From Saprospiraceae bacterium (GTDB lineage: Bacteria; Bacteroidota; Bacteroidia; Chitinophagales; Saprospiraceae): 64,000 nt of DNA. The stretch lies in NCBI GenBank assembly GCA_025055285.1, contig JANWXM010000001.1:434001-498000 (forward strand), read 5' to 3'. The notes beneath the pieces are model-generated. The model saw only the letters and a program-made list of their open reading frames with translations, was not told the origin of the DNA and ran no database searches. Positions 18,948-27,340 of the stretch are shown here, piece by piece; positions within the stretch are counted from its first letter, which is position 1; each line of letters opens with the position of its first letter. Position numbers and translations under genes: made by a program.

Positions 18948-19835
18948 TCATGCGTCGGCAATGAGCGCTTGCGCTTGTCCGACCCAATCTTCTTGGATAA
19001 TTCTAACAAGCGACAGGTTCAAGGCGCGGGCGACTCGGATTACATCGTCATCGTCCCATTGACTAACTTGAAGGAAAGATTCAATGCCCATTTCGCGCAG
19101 GCGTGCGGCTAGTTCTGGGGTAATGCCGCGGATTCGGCACAAGTCGTCGCCCTTTTGAGGAGCAGAAGATGGCTCAGAAATGACGTCAGAAACACGCGTG
19201 CTTCCGCTTAGGCTCCGCACCTGCTGAGTTAGTTCATCGAGTTCGCGCAGTTGCTGTTCAATGCGAGCGCGAGCAATAGTCAATTGTTCGCGTAACTGGC
19301 GGCGTTCCTGCTCAAGTACAAGATTTCGCTCTTCCAGTTCTTGAAGTCGCTGTTGAGCAAAGGTAAGGTCGGTTTGCAACTGCGTGCCGTTTATGTACTG
19401 GTTGTGTAATTCTTCCCATTCAGCTCGAAGGCGTTCGTTTTCTTTTAATAAATGCTGATTTTCGGCTTCTAGTTCTGCAACTTTATCGCTCAGGCGAGCA
19501 ACTTCTGCTTCGGCGCGCTCCATGCGTCCTGTGTAAGTTTGGGCTGACTCAAGCAGCATAGCGCGCTCGCTTTCGTATTGTCGAACTAAATCGCGCAACT
19601 TACCAACTTCTAAAGAAACTTTGCGCAAGTCCACCTCTCGCAAGTCGTAATAATACTTGACCTGCGTATACAGGCGAGCCAATGCATTTCGCTCATTTGT
19701 CGTTCGCTCGAGCTGGCGGGCCAAATGACGCTCAGGCCATGCCGCGCGCAAGTTCCAGCCGATCAGCAGGCCAGCCATTACTGCTATGGTCCACAATAAT
19801 GCAAAGAGGACAGGGTCCTGAAGGAGGTCAAGCAT
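18948..19835 (-). CDS. Membrane-anchored coiled-coil protein with helix-hairpin-helix-like end
   Basis: A 295-aa protein with three parts. Residues about 5-30 form one transmembrane segment (ALLWTIAVMAGLLIGWNL). About 40-215 is continuous coiled coil rich in Glu, Gln, Arg and Leu. About 230-295 is a compact domain, DDLCRIRGITPELAARLREM followed by a second short helix pair, resembling the helix-hairpin-helix fold of DNA-binding or L21-like proteins. The start at 19835 (MLDLLQDPV) puts the membrane segment near the N-terminus; a start 12 codons earlier is possible. This architecture recurs in Bacteroidota, but no function is established to my knowledge. Tethering DNA or another nucleic acid to the membrane is one guess. 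It stands alone on the minus strand. Confidence 0.75.
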   Translation of the reverse strand: MLDLLQDPVLFALLWTIAVMAGLLIGWNLRAAWPERHLARQLERTTNERNALARLYTQVKYYYDLREVDLRKVSLEVGKLRDLVRQYESERAMLLESAQTYTGRMERAEAEVARLSDKVAELEAENQHLLKENERLRAEWEELHNQYINGTQLQTDLTFAQQRLQELEERNLVLEQERRQLREQLTIARARIEQQLRELDELTQQVRSLSGSTRVSDVISEPSSAPQKGDDLCRIRGITPELAARLREMGIESFLQVSQWDDDDVIRVARALNLSLVRIIQEDWVGQAQALIADA

Positions 19836-20375
19836 GAAGAGTCTGTTACAGACCGCCGAAATGCTCGGCAATTATAAGGACAAGACGCTGTGGTTCCAAA
19901 TTTTAATCTGCATTCAAGACCTTTTTTCGACGGATTTAACTTATTTCAGTGCCAATTGGCACAAAAACAAGGTAATTAGCACGTATCGAGCCCTTTGCCC
20001 AAACGCATAAACTTCTGTCAAGCTCAACAATTGACCAAAGAGGCTCATCTTCTTCCTTGACCTCACGCAGATGAGGCATAATGCTGCGCGCTAAAGGTTG
20101 CATCGCCCAATGTCAGCAGGTACATCGAGCATCTTAGAACTCTCCGTGGAACAGGGCGAGCCCATCTCGTTGAACATCCTAATAAACATCACGTTGTAGA
20201 GGAAGGTCAGTCTGAATAGAGGGTCTCTCCGTGGAGAAAAGGGCTTTTGGCGAAGCAGACTGAACGTCGACAAGGCGCTACGCTCTAGCCGTGTGCAATA
20301 TCAAACATCAGTTCTTCATTAGTTTGGCAATCCAAAACCCGAGCTATAAAATTACACGTCTGCGGAAGACGAGGT
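19836..20375. other. Long intergenic region with short repeats and inverted repeat
   Basis: No gene is supported in these 540 bases. Two structures stand out. An 11-base direct repeat CTCTCCGTGGA occurs at 20140-20150 and 20225-20235. An 8-base inverted repeat TCAGTCTG (20207-20214) / CAGACTGA (20256-20263) encloses the second copy, which can itself fold as TCTCC/GGAGA. A 60-codon minus-strand frame through it has no protein character. It could be a dispersed intergenic repeat or a structured RNA; the sequence alone does not decide. Confidence 0.4.
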
Positions 20376-20420
20376 AAAAAATAAAAAAAGCAGAGCTACT
20401 CGTCTACAGCGTAGCTCTGC
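20376..20420 (-). terminator. Rho-independent terminator of the susCD operon
   Basis: A perfect 10-bp stem GCAGAGCTAC (20390-20399) / GTAGCTCTGC (20411-20420) with an 11-nt loop is followed on the minus strand by a T-rich run (complement of the A tract at 20376-20389). It lies 39 nt past the stop of the last gene of the operon. Confidence 0.88.
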
Positions 20421-20458
20421 TCTTCGGCCCACTCTTCTGCGGCCGGCCTTCTCTTTGC

Positions 20459-20908
20459 CTATGGTCGAATCGTGACGTTCGGGGGCGTCATGGTGCGCCG
20501 AACGGAAACCAAGCCATCTGTGGTAACGGCCTCTACCTGTAAGCTGAAGCTCTTGTTTGGCTCATTCGGCACGTTATACGGATATTTTACTACATGAACG
20601 CGTTCAGCAGGTACAAAATTAGGCGTAAACGGCTCTGTCTTTAGGAAAGAATAAGCTCCTGAGGTGCCGATACGCTGATAAAATTTTAGCTCCTTCACCG
20701 TCGTCTTCACATAGCTCAATTTTACAGTTAGTTCGATTGTCGAGCCAGCAGTAGGGGTAGTTGTCGAAGGCGTTAGCTCCGAAACTTGAGGCACTCTTCC
20801 TACGATCTCGAAGTTGTCTTCGTTCGGATTCTTCTCCTTGTAGCACGCATTTAGGATGAAAGCACAGAAAGCTAGCATTGAGATAGTGATATGAATAGGA
20901 TGTTTCAT
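20459..20908 (-). CDS. Small lipoprotein of the SusCD operon
   Basis: A 149-aa lipoprotein. The N-terminal MKHPIHITISMLAFCAFILNAC ends in a lipobox (LNAC), so the mature protein starts at Cys22 and is probably tethered in the outer membrane. The rest is a single beta-rich, Ig-like domain with Thr/Pro-rich strands (TPTAGSTIELTVKLSYVKTT). The frame opens 15 codons earlier, overlapping the upstream susD end, but the signal peptide fixes the ATG at 20908. It is the third gene of the operon, 29 nt after susD and just before the terminator. By position it is probably an accessory surface lipoprotein of the uptake system; no family is recognised. Confidence 0.7.
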   Translation of the reverse strand: MKHPIHITISMLAFCAFILNACYKEKNPNEDNFEIVGRVPQVSELTPSTTTPTAGSTIELTVKLSYVKTTVKELKFYQRIGTSGAYSFLKTEPFTPNFVPAERVHVVKYPYNVPNEPNKSFSLQVEAVTTDGLVSVRRTMTPPNVTIRP

Positions 20909-20937
20909 GGTGTATTTCGATTTAATAGGTGAATGAA

Positions 20938-22386
20938 CTATTGGAAAATCCACATTTTAACGTTAAGGTCCTTGGTGTTTCGAGCGACGGTCTCTGCATT
21001 TCGCGCTGCCTCTGTGTCGGGATAGTGACCGCGCTGGATCCATTGACCACCGAGGTCAGGGTTATGGTTGGCAGGCAGGGCTAGACCAGGTAGGATGGCA
21101 CTGCTGTAGTCATAGCGGCGCAAGTCATTCCACGCCTCTGGGCACAAAAAGAGCGCCTTGTACTTTTCCGTTATGACATGACTAAGGGTAAGGTTGGCTG
21201 CGCCTACGCCAATATTGGGATGGTTTAGGAAGTTATTGATGTTGGCAGTCGTGACGCCCATTTTAGTCATGTTTGCTCGGATGCCTTCTTGATAAGCAGC
21301 ATATGCCTCTGGAGTTGGATTTCCACCGTTTTGCAGGATCCGTACTTCAGCTTCAATAAACTTACACTCCGAATACGTAATCATCTGAAGCGGAGCGTTT
21401 TGGGCAAATTGCCAGCCGAAAAATACTGTTCCGTTGTTGTAGCGTACGTTTGCTCCCGTAGCTGCGCCAGGTGTCATGCCATAATAGATAGTGTCTGAGG
21501 CCACAGTCTTGAAAGCGTGTATCGGTAAGCGAGGATCCACCACACCTTGGCGCGTTCCGTTCATCAAGTTAATGAATGTAGCGCTGAAGTTGGTGGTGAA
21601 GTTTCCGGTATTATTAGCTAGCGCGACTTGATGCCAGCGGCTTAAGTTACGGTCGTTGTAGATAAGCTGGAAATCCTCGCTATTGCTGCTAATCCCTCGA
21701 CTAAGCGCGGAGAGAATATCGGCATAAACGCCGGGTCCACGTTTCTTAGCCAAATGTAGCAAATAGCGAGCCTTGAGGCTGTGAGCGGCTTTGAGCCATT
21801 TTGCAATGTCTCCTTTATAAATGAGGTCATCTGCTCCAGGTCGGGAAGTACTCGTAGGGCTATTTAAGTCGGCAATAGCCTCGTCTAGCAATCGAAGAAT
21901 TTCATTGTAGATACTTTCCTGGGTATCGTAGCTGGGCTGTAATTTGGTCAACTGGTTATCAGCTTCCTTGAAAGGAATATTTTCCCACAAAGAAGTGCCT
22001 AGGCCGAGGTTATAGGCAATTATTACTTTGGCAATGCCGGCGTAGTAAGGCGAGCCGGTAGCATTTGCCTTCTTGATAATCTCATTGGCGTTGGGTATGA
22101 TGTTCAAGTAGATATCATCCCAAGTACCACTAAATGTATTGCGCGTTTGAGAGTCGAAGCCAGCAGCGGTTACACTGCCGATGTGTTGAACATAAGAGTT
22201 AGCCACTACTGCTGCCTTTTGGGTTGCCTCGGCAGAATAAAACATGATGGTAGGAGCCAGCGTGTTTAAAGGAGCATCACTGGTGCGGTTGGGATCAATG
22301 TTAGTATCCTCCCCTAGAAAGCTGTTACAACTGGCCAGCACTAGTGTAAAGAGAGGAAGAAGGCTATGCAGAAGTATCTTTTTCAT
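20938..22386 (-). CDS. SusD/RagB-family nutrient-binding lipoprotein
   Basis: A 482-aa outer-membrane lipoprotein with lipobox LASC at the end of MKKILLHSLLPLFTLVLASC. The helical TPR-like body matches the SusD-like_2 subgroup: an early LNTLAPTIMFYSAE, the WDDIYLNIIPNANEIIKKA helix, KWLKAAHSLKARYLLHLAK near the middle, and the late HVITEKYKALFLCPEAWNDL. SusD proteins form the lid of the SusC transporter barrel and capture oligosaccharides, peptides or other large nutrients. It follows susC after 40 nt. No glycosidase, protease or sensor gene flanks the pair, so the substrate cannot be predicted. Confidence 0.93.
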   Translation of the reverse strand: MKKILLHSLLPLFTLVLASCNSFLGEDTNIDPNRTSDAPLNTLAPTIMFYSAEATQKAAVVANSYVQHIGSVTAAGFDSQTRNTFSGTWDDIYLNIIPNANEIIKKANATGSPYYAGIAKVIIAYNLGLGTSLWENIPFKEADNQLTKLQPSYDTQESIYNEILRLLDEAIADLNSPTSTSRPGADDLIYKGDIAKWLKAAHSLKARYLLHLAKKRGPGVYADILSALSRGISSNSEDFQLIYNDRNLSRWHQVALANNTGNFTTNFSATFINLMNGTRQGVVDPRLPIHAFKTVASDTIYYGMTPGAATGANVRYNNGTVFFGWQFAQNAPLQMITYSECKFIEAEVRILQNGGNPTPEAYAAYQEGIRANMTKMGVTTANINNFLNHPNIGVGAANLTLSHVITEKYKALFLCPEAWNDLRRYDYSSAILPGLALPANHNPDLGGQWIQRGHYPDTEAARNAETVARNTKDLNVKMWIFQ

Positions 22387-22426
22387 GACCCGATGATTTT
22401 TTCATTTTAAAAGATAAGCGAGGAAG

Positions 22427-25400
22427 CTAGAAACCAACGGACAAGTTAAACGTAAAGCTCCGAGTAATAGGCGTGTTACGCCCGGTGAAGCCAATGAAGT
22501 TGCTACCTGAGCCGAAGGCCAACGCTTCAGGGTCATATCCGCGGAAGGGCGTGGAAAGGAATAGGTTATGTCCGGTAACGCCAAGCTGAACGGAGTTCAA
22601 GCGGTTTCCTAATAGCGACTTTGGCAGTCGGTAGGATAGGGTAGCGTTTCGCACTCGGAACCAAGAGGCATCCTGAATAACATAGGAGTAATGAGCATTG
22701 ATGCCAAAAGCGCGATAGGTATCTTGGTTGAGAATGGCCGTGGTTTCATTGGGTTTACCATCAGCTGTGACACCCTTCCAACGCACTACCATATCGCGGT
22801 CTTCAGTAAACCAGATGGTCCCGTTGCGAATGGCATTGTTTTCACCCAAGTCTACCACATCGCCGCCATGGCGCATTTCTAGCAAGAAGTTGAGCGTAAA
22901 GCCCTTGAAAGAGAATGTGTTGTTCATGCCACCAAACCAGTCGGGCAGAGCATTACCGACTTTGACATAGTTGGCCTGGTCTAGGGTGGGCAAACCATTT
23001 GTACCGATGATAGGACGACCTTGAGCGTCGCGTTTCCAGTCATAACCATACAAGTCGCCTACGCTACCGCCCTCTTCAACGCGTAGCACGGCCCGTCCGC
23101 CCAGGGCTGTAATATAAGTGATGGTTTTCAAATCCTTGGGCATCTGCGTAACTTTTCCGCGCAAGCGCGACCAATTGAAGTCGATGCTCCAGCGGAAGTT
23201 CCGCCCGCGGATAGGATTGAGCCCTACCAATAGCTCTACGCCGCGATTAGTGATGACACCAGCATTGGTAGTATAACTCGAGTAGCCCGTAGCTGTGCTG
23301 ATGGGTACACTCAAAATCTGGTTGCGGCTCTCGCGCACAAAGTAGTTGGCCTCGATGGACAAGAAGTTATTAAATAGGTTAGTTTCGACGCCTACCTCGG
23401 TTTCAGTAGTAAACTCGGGCTCTAGATTAAAATTGCCCACGTTTGGATCACGTGTAAAACCACCCACCGTGCCAAATGGAAAGCCTGGCACGGGTGTGAA
23501 GTAATTGCCAATGCGATAGGGTGGAGCATCTTTGCCTACAGTAGCCCACGAGCCGCGTAGCTTTAGGTAACTGAGTATTTTGTTGTCTCGCAACAGATGA
23601 TTGGTCAGAATGTACGATAGGCTAACTGACGGATAGAAGAAGGAGCGGTTTTGTTCAGGCAGAGTTGAAGACCAATCGTTGCGCCCTGTCACCGTCAGGT
23701 AGAGGAAGTCGCTATATTCTAGCCGCGCCTCACCAAACACGCCTATCAAGCGACGGAGTGAACCACCGCGTAGCGGGAAATAATTTGTAGCATTTCGAAT
23801 ATTGTAGAAGCCGGCAGCAATGAAACGCTCGCCGCGTACGCCTAAGAAGTCGTTTTTAATTTCCGTGATGGCATTACCTAGGGTGAAGTGAAGATTTAGG
23901 TTTCGAAACAGAGAGCGTTCGCCTATCAAAAAAAAGTTTGAGTTCAGCTCGCGGAAATTGATGGATTGCTCCACGATAAAGCCACCTACCTGAGTACCCA
24001 CGTCGAGCTCCGGTCCTACGACCCGATTTCGGTCGTCATTGTAGTAGTCAGCCGTAATTTGATAGCGCGCTTTCAGCCATGGGAGAATTTCGTAGTTGAG
24101 GTTGATGTCGCCAAAGACCCGATTAACTTTTGAAATTTGAGGGCTTTCCTCTGCCATGTAGCGGGGGTTATCAATGATGCCAGCGAAGGGATTCTTCTGC
24201 GAACCATCAGGATTTCGATGGTCATTAATGTCAAACGACGGCGACCAGAACCACAGCGCACTGAACACAGATTTGTCTCCAGAGGTAGGTGCAGTTTGGT
24301 AATTATTGTTGTAGTTAATTTGAGCCCCTACGGATAAACGCCGGCTCATCTTATGAGTAGCGGCTAGGCGAGCTGTGGCACGCCTAAAATTCGAGTTCAC
24401 GACGATTCCGTCGCTGTTTAGGTAAGAAAAAGACGATTGAAAAGTAGAGTTCGCATTGCCACCCGAGAACGACAACGAGTGATTCATGTTTTTTCCCGTT
24501 ACAAAGAAGTCACGGAAGTGGTTGTAGAAAACATCCGTCTCCAGGGCAGGCGGACCGTATTGCCAAAAAACGATAGCCGGCGGTTTGCGCTCTAGGCCGT
24601 TAAATCCCTGATAATAAGTGCGCTGAATACGCGGTACCTTGTCAACATTTTCAATTCCGTAAGAGAAATTGTAATTGATGCTTGTCCGTCCTTCTTTGCC
24701 TTTTTTGGTAGTAATAATCAAGGCGCCATTGGCAGCGCGTTGACCATAAAGGGCTGTGGCGGCAGCGCCTTTGAGCACATTAACGCTCTCTATGTCGTCT
24801 AGATTTAAGTCGGCCAATCGGTTTGAATTCATGAATTGCTCGTTGCTATTGAGGGCATTACTGCCAGCAGAGGGCAAGACGTTCACCACGTCGGTATTGT
24901 TGCTGATGATAATGCCGTCCACTACGATAAGAGGCTGGTTATCGTTGTCAGCGCTGAGCGAGTTAATGCCTCGAATATTGATGTTTGCGCCGGCCCCAGG
25001 TGCTCCTGCTGAGTTGTTGATTACCACTCCTGCAACCTTGCCTTGAAGGGCGTTGATCAAGTTCGGTTGGTTCGACTGCAAAATATTTTCGCCCGATAGC
25101 GATTGCGAACCGTAACCTAACACCTTCTTTTCGCGGGCGATACCAAAGGACGTGACTACCACCTCGCTAAGCACGTTAGACTGCGATAGGACTACGTCAA
25201 TGACCGCCTGCCCGTTGATGGGAATTTCTTTGCGGTCATAACCTGTGTAACTGACTACCAGAACGCCATTAGCCGGTACATTCACTAACCGAAAGTTTCC
25301 TTCTACATCGGTGATGGCAGCCAAATTGGCGTTCTTGACCATAATGGTTGCACCAATGAGCGGCTCACCGTCGTCCGCTGAAGTTACTCTACCACTAACG

Positions 25401-25468
25401 GTTAGCGTCTGTGCTATTGTCGTCCAGCTCAAAAACAGCAGCACAAATAGGGTAATGATCTGTCTCAT
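22427..25468 (-). CDS. SusC/RagA-family TonB-linked outer membrane transporter
   Basis: A 1013-aa TonB-dependent transporter. After a signal peptide (MRQIITLFVLLFLSWTTIAQ) comes a carboxypeptidase-regulatory-like domain (VSGRVTSADDGEPLIGATI). A TonB-box region NVLSEVVVTSFGIAREKK follows, then the plug with NALQGKVAGVVINNSAGAPG, INIRGINSLS and LKGAAATALYGQRAANGAL, and a long barrel. The start at 25468 is set by the signal peptide; the frame runs 13 codons upstream. It is the first gene of a three-gene operon with susD and a small lipoprotein, has a -7 box 36 nt upstream, and ends at the terminator at 20376-20420. The pair imports a large nutrient across the outer membrane using TonB energy. 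Confidence 0.95.
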   Translation of the reverse strand: MRQIITLFVLLFLSWTTIAQTLTVSGRVTSADDGEPLIGATIMVKNANLAAITDVEGNFRLVNVPANGVLVVSYTGYDRKEIPINGQAVIDVVLSQSNVLSEVVVTSFGIAREKKVLGYGSQSLSGENILQSNQPNLINALQGKVAGVVINNSAGAPGAGANINIRGINSLSADNDNQPLIVVDGIIISNNTDVVNVLPSAGSNALNSNEQFMNSNRLADLNLDDIESVNVLKGAAATALYGQRAANGALIITTKKGKEGRTSINYNFSYGIENVDKVPRIQRTYYQGFNGLERKPPAIVFWQYGPPALETDVFYNHFRDFFVTGKNMNHSLSFSGGNANSTFQSSFSYLNSDGIVVNSNFRRATARLAATHKMSRRLSVGAQINYNNNYQTAPTSGDKSVFSALWFWSPSFDINDHRNPDGSQKNPFAGIIDNPRYMAEESPQISKVNRVFGDINLNYEILPWLKARYQITADYYNDDRNRVVGPELDVGTQVGGFIVEQSINFRELNSNFFLIGERSLFRNLNLHFTLGNAITEIKNDFLGVRGERFIAAGFYNIRNATNYFPLRGGSLRRLIGVFGEARLEYSDFLYLTVTGRNDWSSTLPEQNRSFFYPSVSLSYILTNHLLRDNKILSYLKLRGSWATVGKDAPPYRIGNYFTPVPGFPFGTVGGFTRDPNVGNFNLEPEFTTETEVGVETNLFNNFLSIEANYFVRESRNQILSVPISTATGYSSYTTNAGVITNRGVELLVGLNPIRGRNFRWSIDFNWSRLRGKVTQMPKDLKTITYITALGGRAVLRVEEGGSVGDLYGYDWKRDAQGRPIIGTNGLPTLDQANYVKVGNALPDWFGGMNNTFSFKGFTLNFLLEMRHGGDVVDLGENNAIRNGTIWFTEDRDMVVRWKGVTADGKPNETTAILNQDTYRAFGINAHYSYVIQDASWFRVRNATLSYRLPKSLLGNRLNSVQLGVTGHNLFLSTPFRGYDPEALAFGSGSNFIGFTGRNTPITRSFTFNLSVGF

Positions 25469-25504
25469 ACGAAAAACGGTTTTGATTAGCCCAAAGATTA
25501 GCGG

Positions 25505-25512
25505 CAAAAGTA
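25505..25512 (-). promoter_or_regulatory. -7 promoter box of the susCD operon
   Basis: TACTTTTG on the minus strand, matching TAnnTTTG, 36 nt before the susC ATG at 25468. It overlaps the start of the longer susC frame at 25507, which supports the downstream start. Confidence 0.45.
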
Positions 25513-25569
25513 GCGAACAAAGTGATTTTTATTAACCCAATGTTAAATTTTTGGGTGGGTACATGTAGA

Positions 25570-25613
25570 CAAATAATAAGGCCCTTCCCGGCTCTCAATG
25601 ACGGGAAGGGCCT
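25570..25613 (-). terminator. Rho-independent terminator after secG
   Basis: A perfect 12-bp stem AGGCCCTTCCCG (25579-25590) / CGGGAAGGGCCT (25602-25613) with an 11-nt loop is followed on the minus strand by TTATTATTTG. It lies 29 nt past the secG stop and closes the guaA-lptE-TPR-secG run. Confidence 0.88.
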
Positions 25614-25642
25614 AGATTCACTTCGCCAATACAAGATTCGCC

Positions 25643-25912
25643 TTATCCGCCGCTTTGGAGAGGAATGGCTTCTACACCCGAGCCCCCTGAACCTACGACC
25701 AGTACTGCTATTACGCAAAGTACAGCTAACGCGCCAGCGAGTACCCACGTGGCTTTTTCAATGAATTCCGTCGAGCGAGCAGCGCCGAACAACTGTTGCG
25801 CTTGACCACTCAAGGTAGGGTCAATGCCACCACCTTTAGGATTTTGGATGAGTACAGCGGCCATCAATAGGACACTTACAAGAGCAATCAGAATCGTCAG
25901 AATGGTTAACAT
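25643..25912 (-). CDS. secG: Preprotein translocase subunit SecG
   Basis: An 89-aa inner-membrane protein that assists SecYEG protein export. Two transmembrane segments are visible: about residues 3-22 (ILTILIALVSVLLMAAVLI) and about 53-73 (ATWVLAGALAVLCVIAVLVV). Between them lies the family motif LIQNPKGGGI and the polar loop ending in FIEKATW. The C-terminus is a short Gly/Ser-rich tail. It starts 2 nt after the stop of the TPR gene and is the last gene before a strong terminator. The neighbours lptE and the TPR protein form a gene order typical of Bacteroidota. Confidence 0.93.
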   Translation of the reverse strand: MLTILTILIALVSVLLMAAVLIQNPKGGGIDPTLSGQAQQLFGAARSTEFIEKATWVLAGALAVLCVIAVLVVGSGGSGVEAIPLQSGG

Positions 25913-25914
25913 CT

Positions 25915-26757
25915 TTACGTGTTTTTAATCAAAGTATGAATTTGGCTCGCAAAGAACGCACTTTTTTCTGGATACAAGGCCATCAAGCGTTTATACATTT
26001 CCACAGCCTTATCGCGATAACCCTGCCGGGCATACAGACGAGCCAATGTTTCTGAGGCTATTTCAGGGTTTTCGCTTATACTTTTTTGCGCGAGATATTG
26101 AGCAAGGTCATCAGTCTCTCCTGGCTTTGAAGATGTCTCACGAGGTATTGTTGAGGCCGTAGGTTTAGGCGGCGCCAAGGGAGGGAGGTTGAAATGATTC
26201 ACCCATTGAGTAAAGCTAATGAACCGCTCTTCTTCTTGCAATAGAGTAGAGGGTTCTGCCTCAGTAGGTGTGTGCTCAAGAGGAGGTTTATTTTTTTGTG
26301 CCTTGTTCAGCGCTTCTTCCTCCAACAGTGTGGGCTTATTTTCCGTCATTTCATTGTCAGTCGTTCGGCTTTGTTTTGAAGCTGGAGTAGTCGCTGGCGT
26401 GTCAGGGAGCGAGGAGAAAGCCTGAGCTGCAGCAAGCCCTGGAGATTCTTCTTTGCGGACATTTAAGACACTTAGAGGACGCAGCTCGAGAACCTCCATT
26501 TCCAAAGATGGAAGAGGTACCACGGCTCGTTCAATCAGCAAGGTTAGCAAGCGTTTGCGATCGAGAGTGTAAGCAGCAGCAGTGGCAAGATTCCGTTCCT
26601 CATCTGGATGCTTTTCTTGAGCCGATTTTAACAGCAATAGAAGCTGAAGATTGGCCGCATAAGGATAGGACAATGCCAGCGTTTTCAATTCCTCATAGGG
26701 AATGGCTGACAACAAATCTGGGCTATGTAAGAATTGTTGAAAACGTTCCTGTGTCAT
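25915..26757 (-). CDS. TPR-like protein of the lptE-secG operon
   Basis: A 280-aa protein of unknown function, without a signal peptide. The N-terminal 90 residues are helical (FQQFLHSPDLLSAIPYEELK and a Leu-rich helix). About 95-215 is a low-complexity, Pro/Thr/Glu-rich linker. The C-terminal 60 residues contain a tetratricopeptide-like helix pair (SETLARLYARQGYRDKAVEM). Proteins of this build sit between lptE and secG in many Bacteroidota genomes, which is the main support for the call. It starts 21 nt after lptE and ends 2 nt before secG. A scaffolding role is plausible but unsupported by sequence. Confidence 0.75.
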   Translation of the reverse strand: MTQERFQQFLHSPDLLSAIPYEELKTLALSYPYAANLQLLLLLKSAQEKHPDEERNLATAAAYTLDRKRLLTLLIERAVVPLPSLEMEVLELRPLSVLNVRKEESPGLAAAQAFSSLPDTPATTPASKQSRTTDNEMTENKPTLLEEEALNKAQKNKPPLEHTPTEAEPSTLLQEEERFISFTQWVNHFNLPPLAPPKPTASTIPRETSSKPGETDDLAQYLAQKSISENPEIASETLARLYARQGYRDKAVEMYKRLMALYPEKSAFFASQIHTLIKNT

Positions 26758-26778
26758 AATCTTCTTGTAGCTGAGTTG

Positions 26779-27285
26779 CTACCAGTTGTTGAACGCTGCA
26801 TTAAAGATATCTTCCAGTAACTGGTCAAAAATCTGGCGGATGAGCCTATCCTGGATGCTTAACAAGTCTTGGTCTGCTCCAAATTCAGCAAAGTGGCTAA
26901 AAGTGCGCTCAGCAGGCCAGCTACCTTCCGCTCCCTCGACGTTGACAGTATAGAGCAACTGCAGGCGTATCTCTAAACGGTTAAGCGACACCGTTTCTCC
27001 TGGCCTAGGAGCAACCGGCACGACTCGAAAGTCGGTGATACGTCCGCTAAATTCTGCGTCTGGAGAGTCATTAACTAAGCGCAGAGGTGTCTCCGTACGT
27101 ATCTTGTCTTTGAGTCGTTCGGTGAAGTCTACAGCGAGAGTAGGCGGTGCGCTTGCTGCGGCATTTTCAATATTTTGGACAAAGAAAGTTTTCACTTTAG
27201 GGTCAATGGAAATGCCTTTGAGCGAGTAACAACCTGGATGGAGAATCCCTGCACTCATTACCAGGAGTATGCCTATTCTTCGCAT
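26779..27285 (-). CDS. lptE: LPS-assembly lipoprotein LptE
   Basis: A 168-aa lipoprotein that, by family, plugs the LptD barrel and guides lipopolysaccharide into the outer leaflet. The signal peptide ends in a lipobox (GILHPGC), followed by YSLKGISI, a typical start of Bacteroidota LptE. The family core is seen in KTFFVQNIENAAA, the FTERLKDKIRTETPLRLV helix, and a C-terminal helix RLIRQIFDQLLEDIFNAAF. The frame is open for 50 codons upstream, overlapping the guaA end, but the lipoprotein signal sets the ATG at 27285. It lies 55 nt after guaA and 21 nt before the TPR gene. Confidence 0.82.
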   Translation of the reverse strand: MRRIGILLVMSAGILHPGCYSLKGISIDPKVKTFFVQNIENAAASAPPTLAVDFTERLKDKIRTETPLRLVNDSPDAEFSGRITDFRVVPVAPRPGETVSLNRLEIRLQLLYTVNVEGAEGSWPAERTFSHFAEFGADQDLLSIQDRLIRQIFDQLLEDIFNAAFNNW

Positions 27286-27340
27286 CACGCAAGGAGCTTT
27301 AGCCCAGAGTCTAGAGTCTTCTCTCGGGGTACGAGACAAG

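Noticed and set aside
20091-20273. 60-codon minus-strand ORF in the long intergenic region
   Set aside because: No promoter, no family resemblance, and it lies within structured repeat-like DNA.
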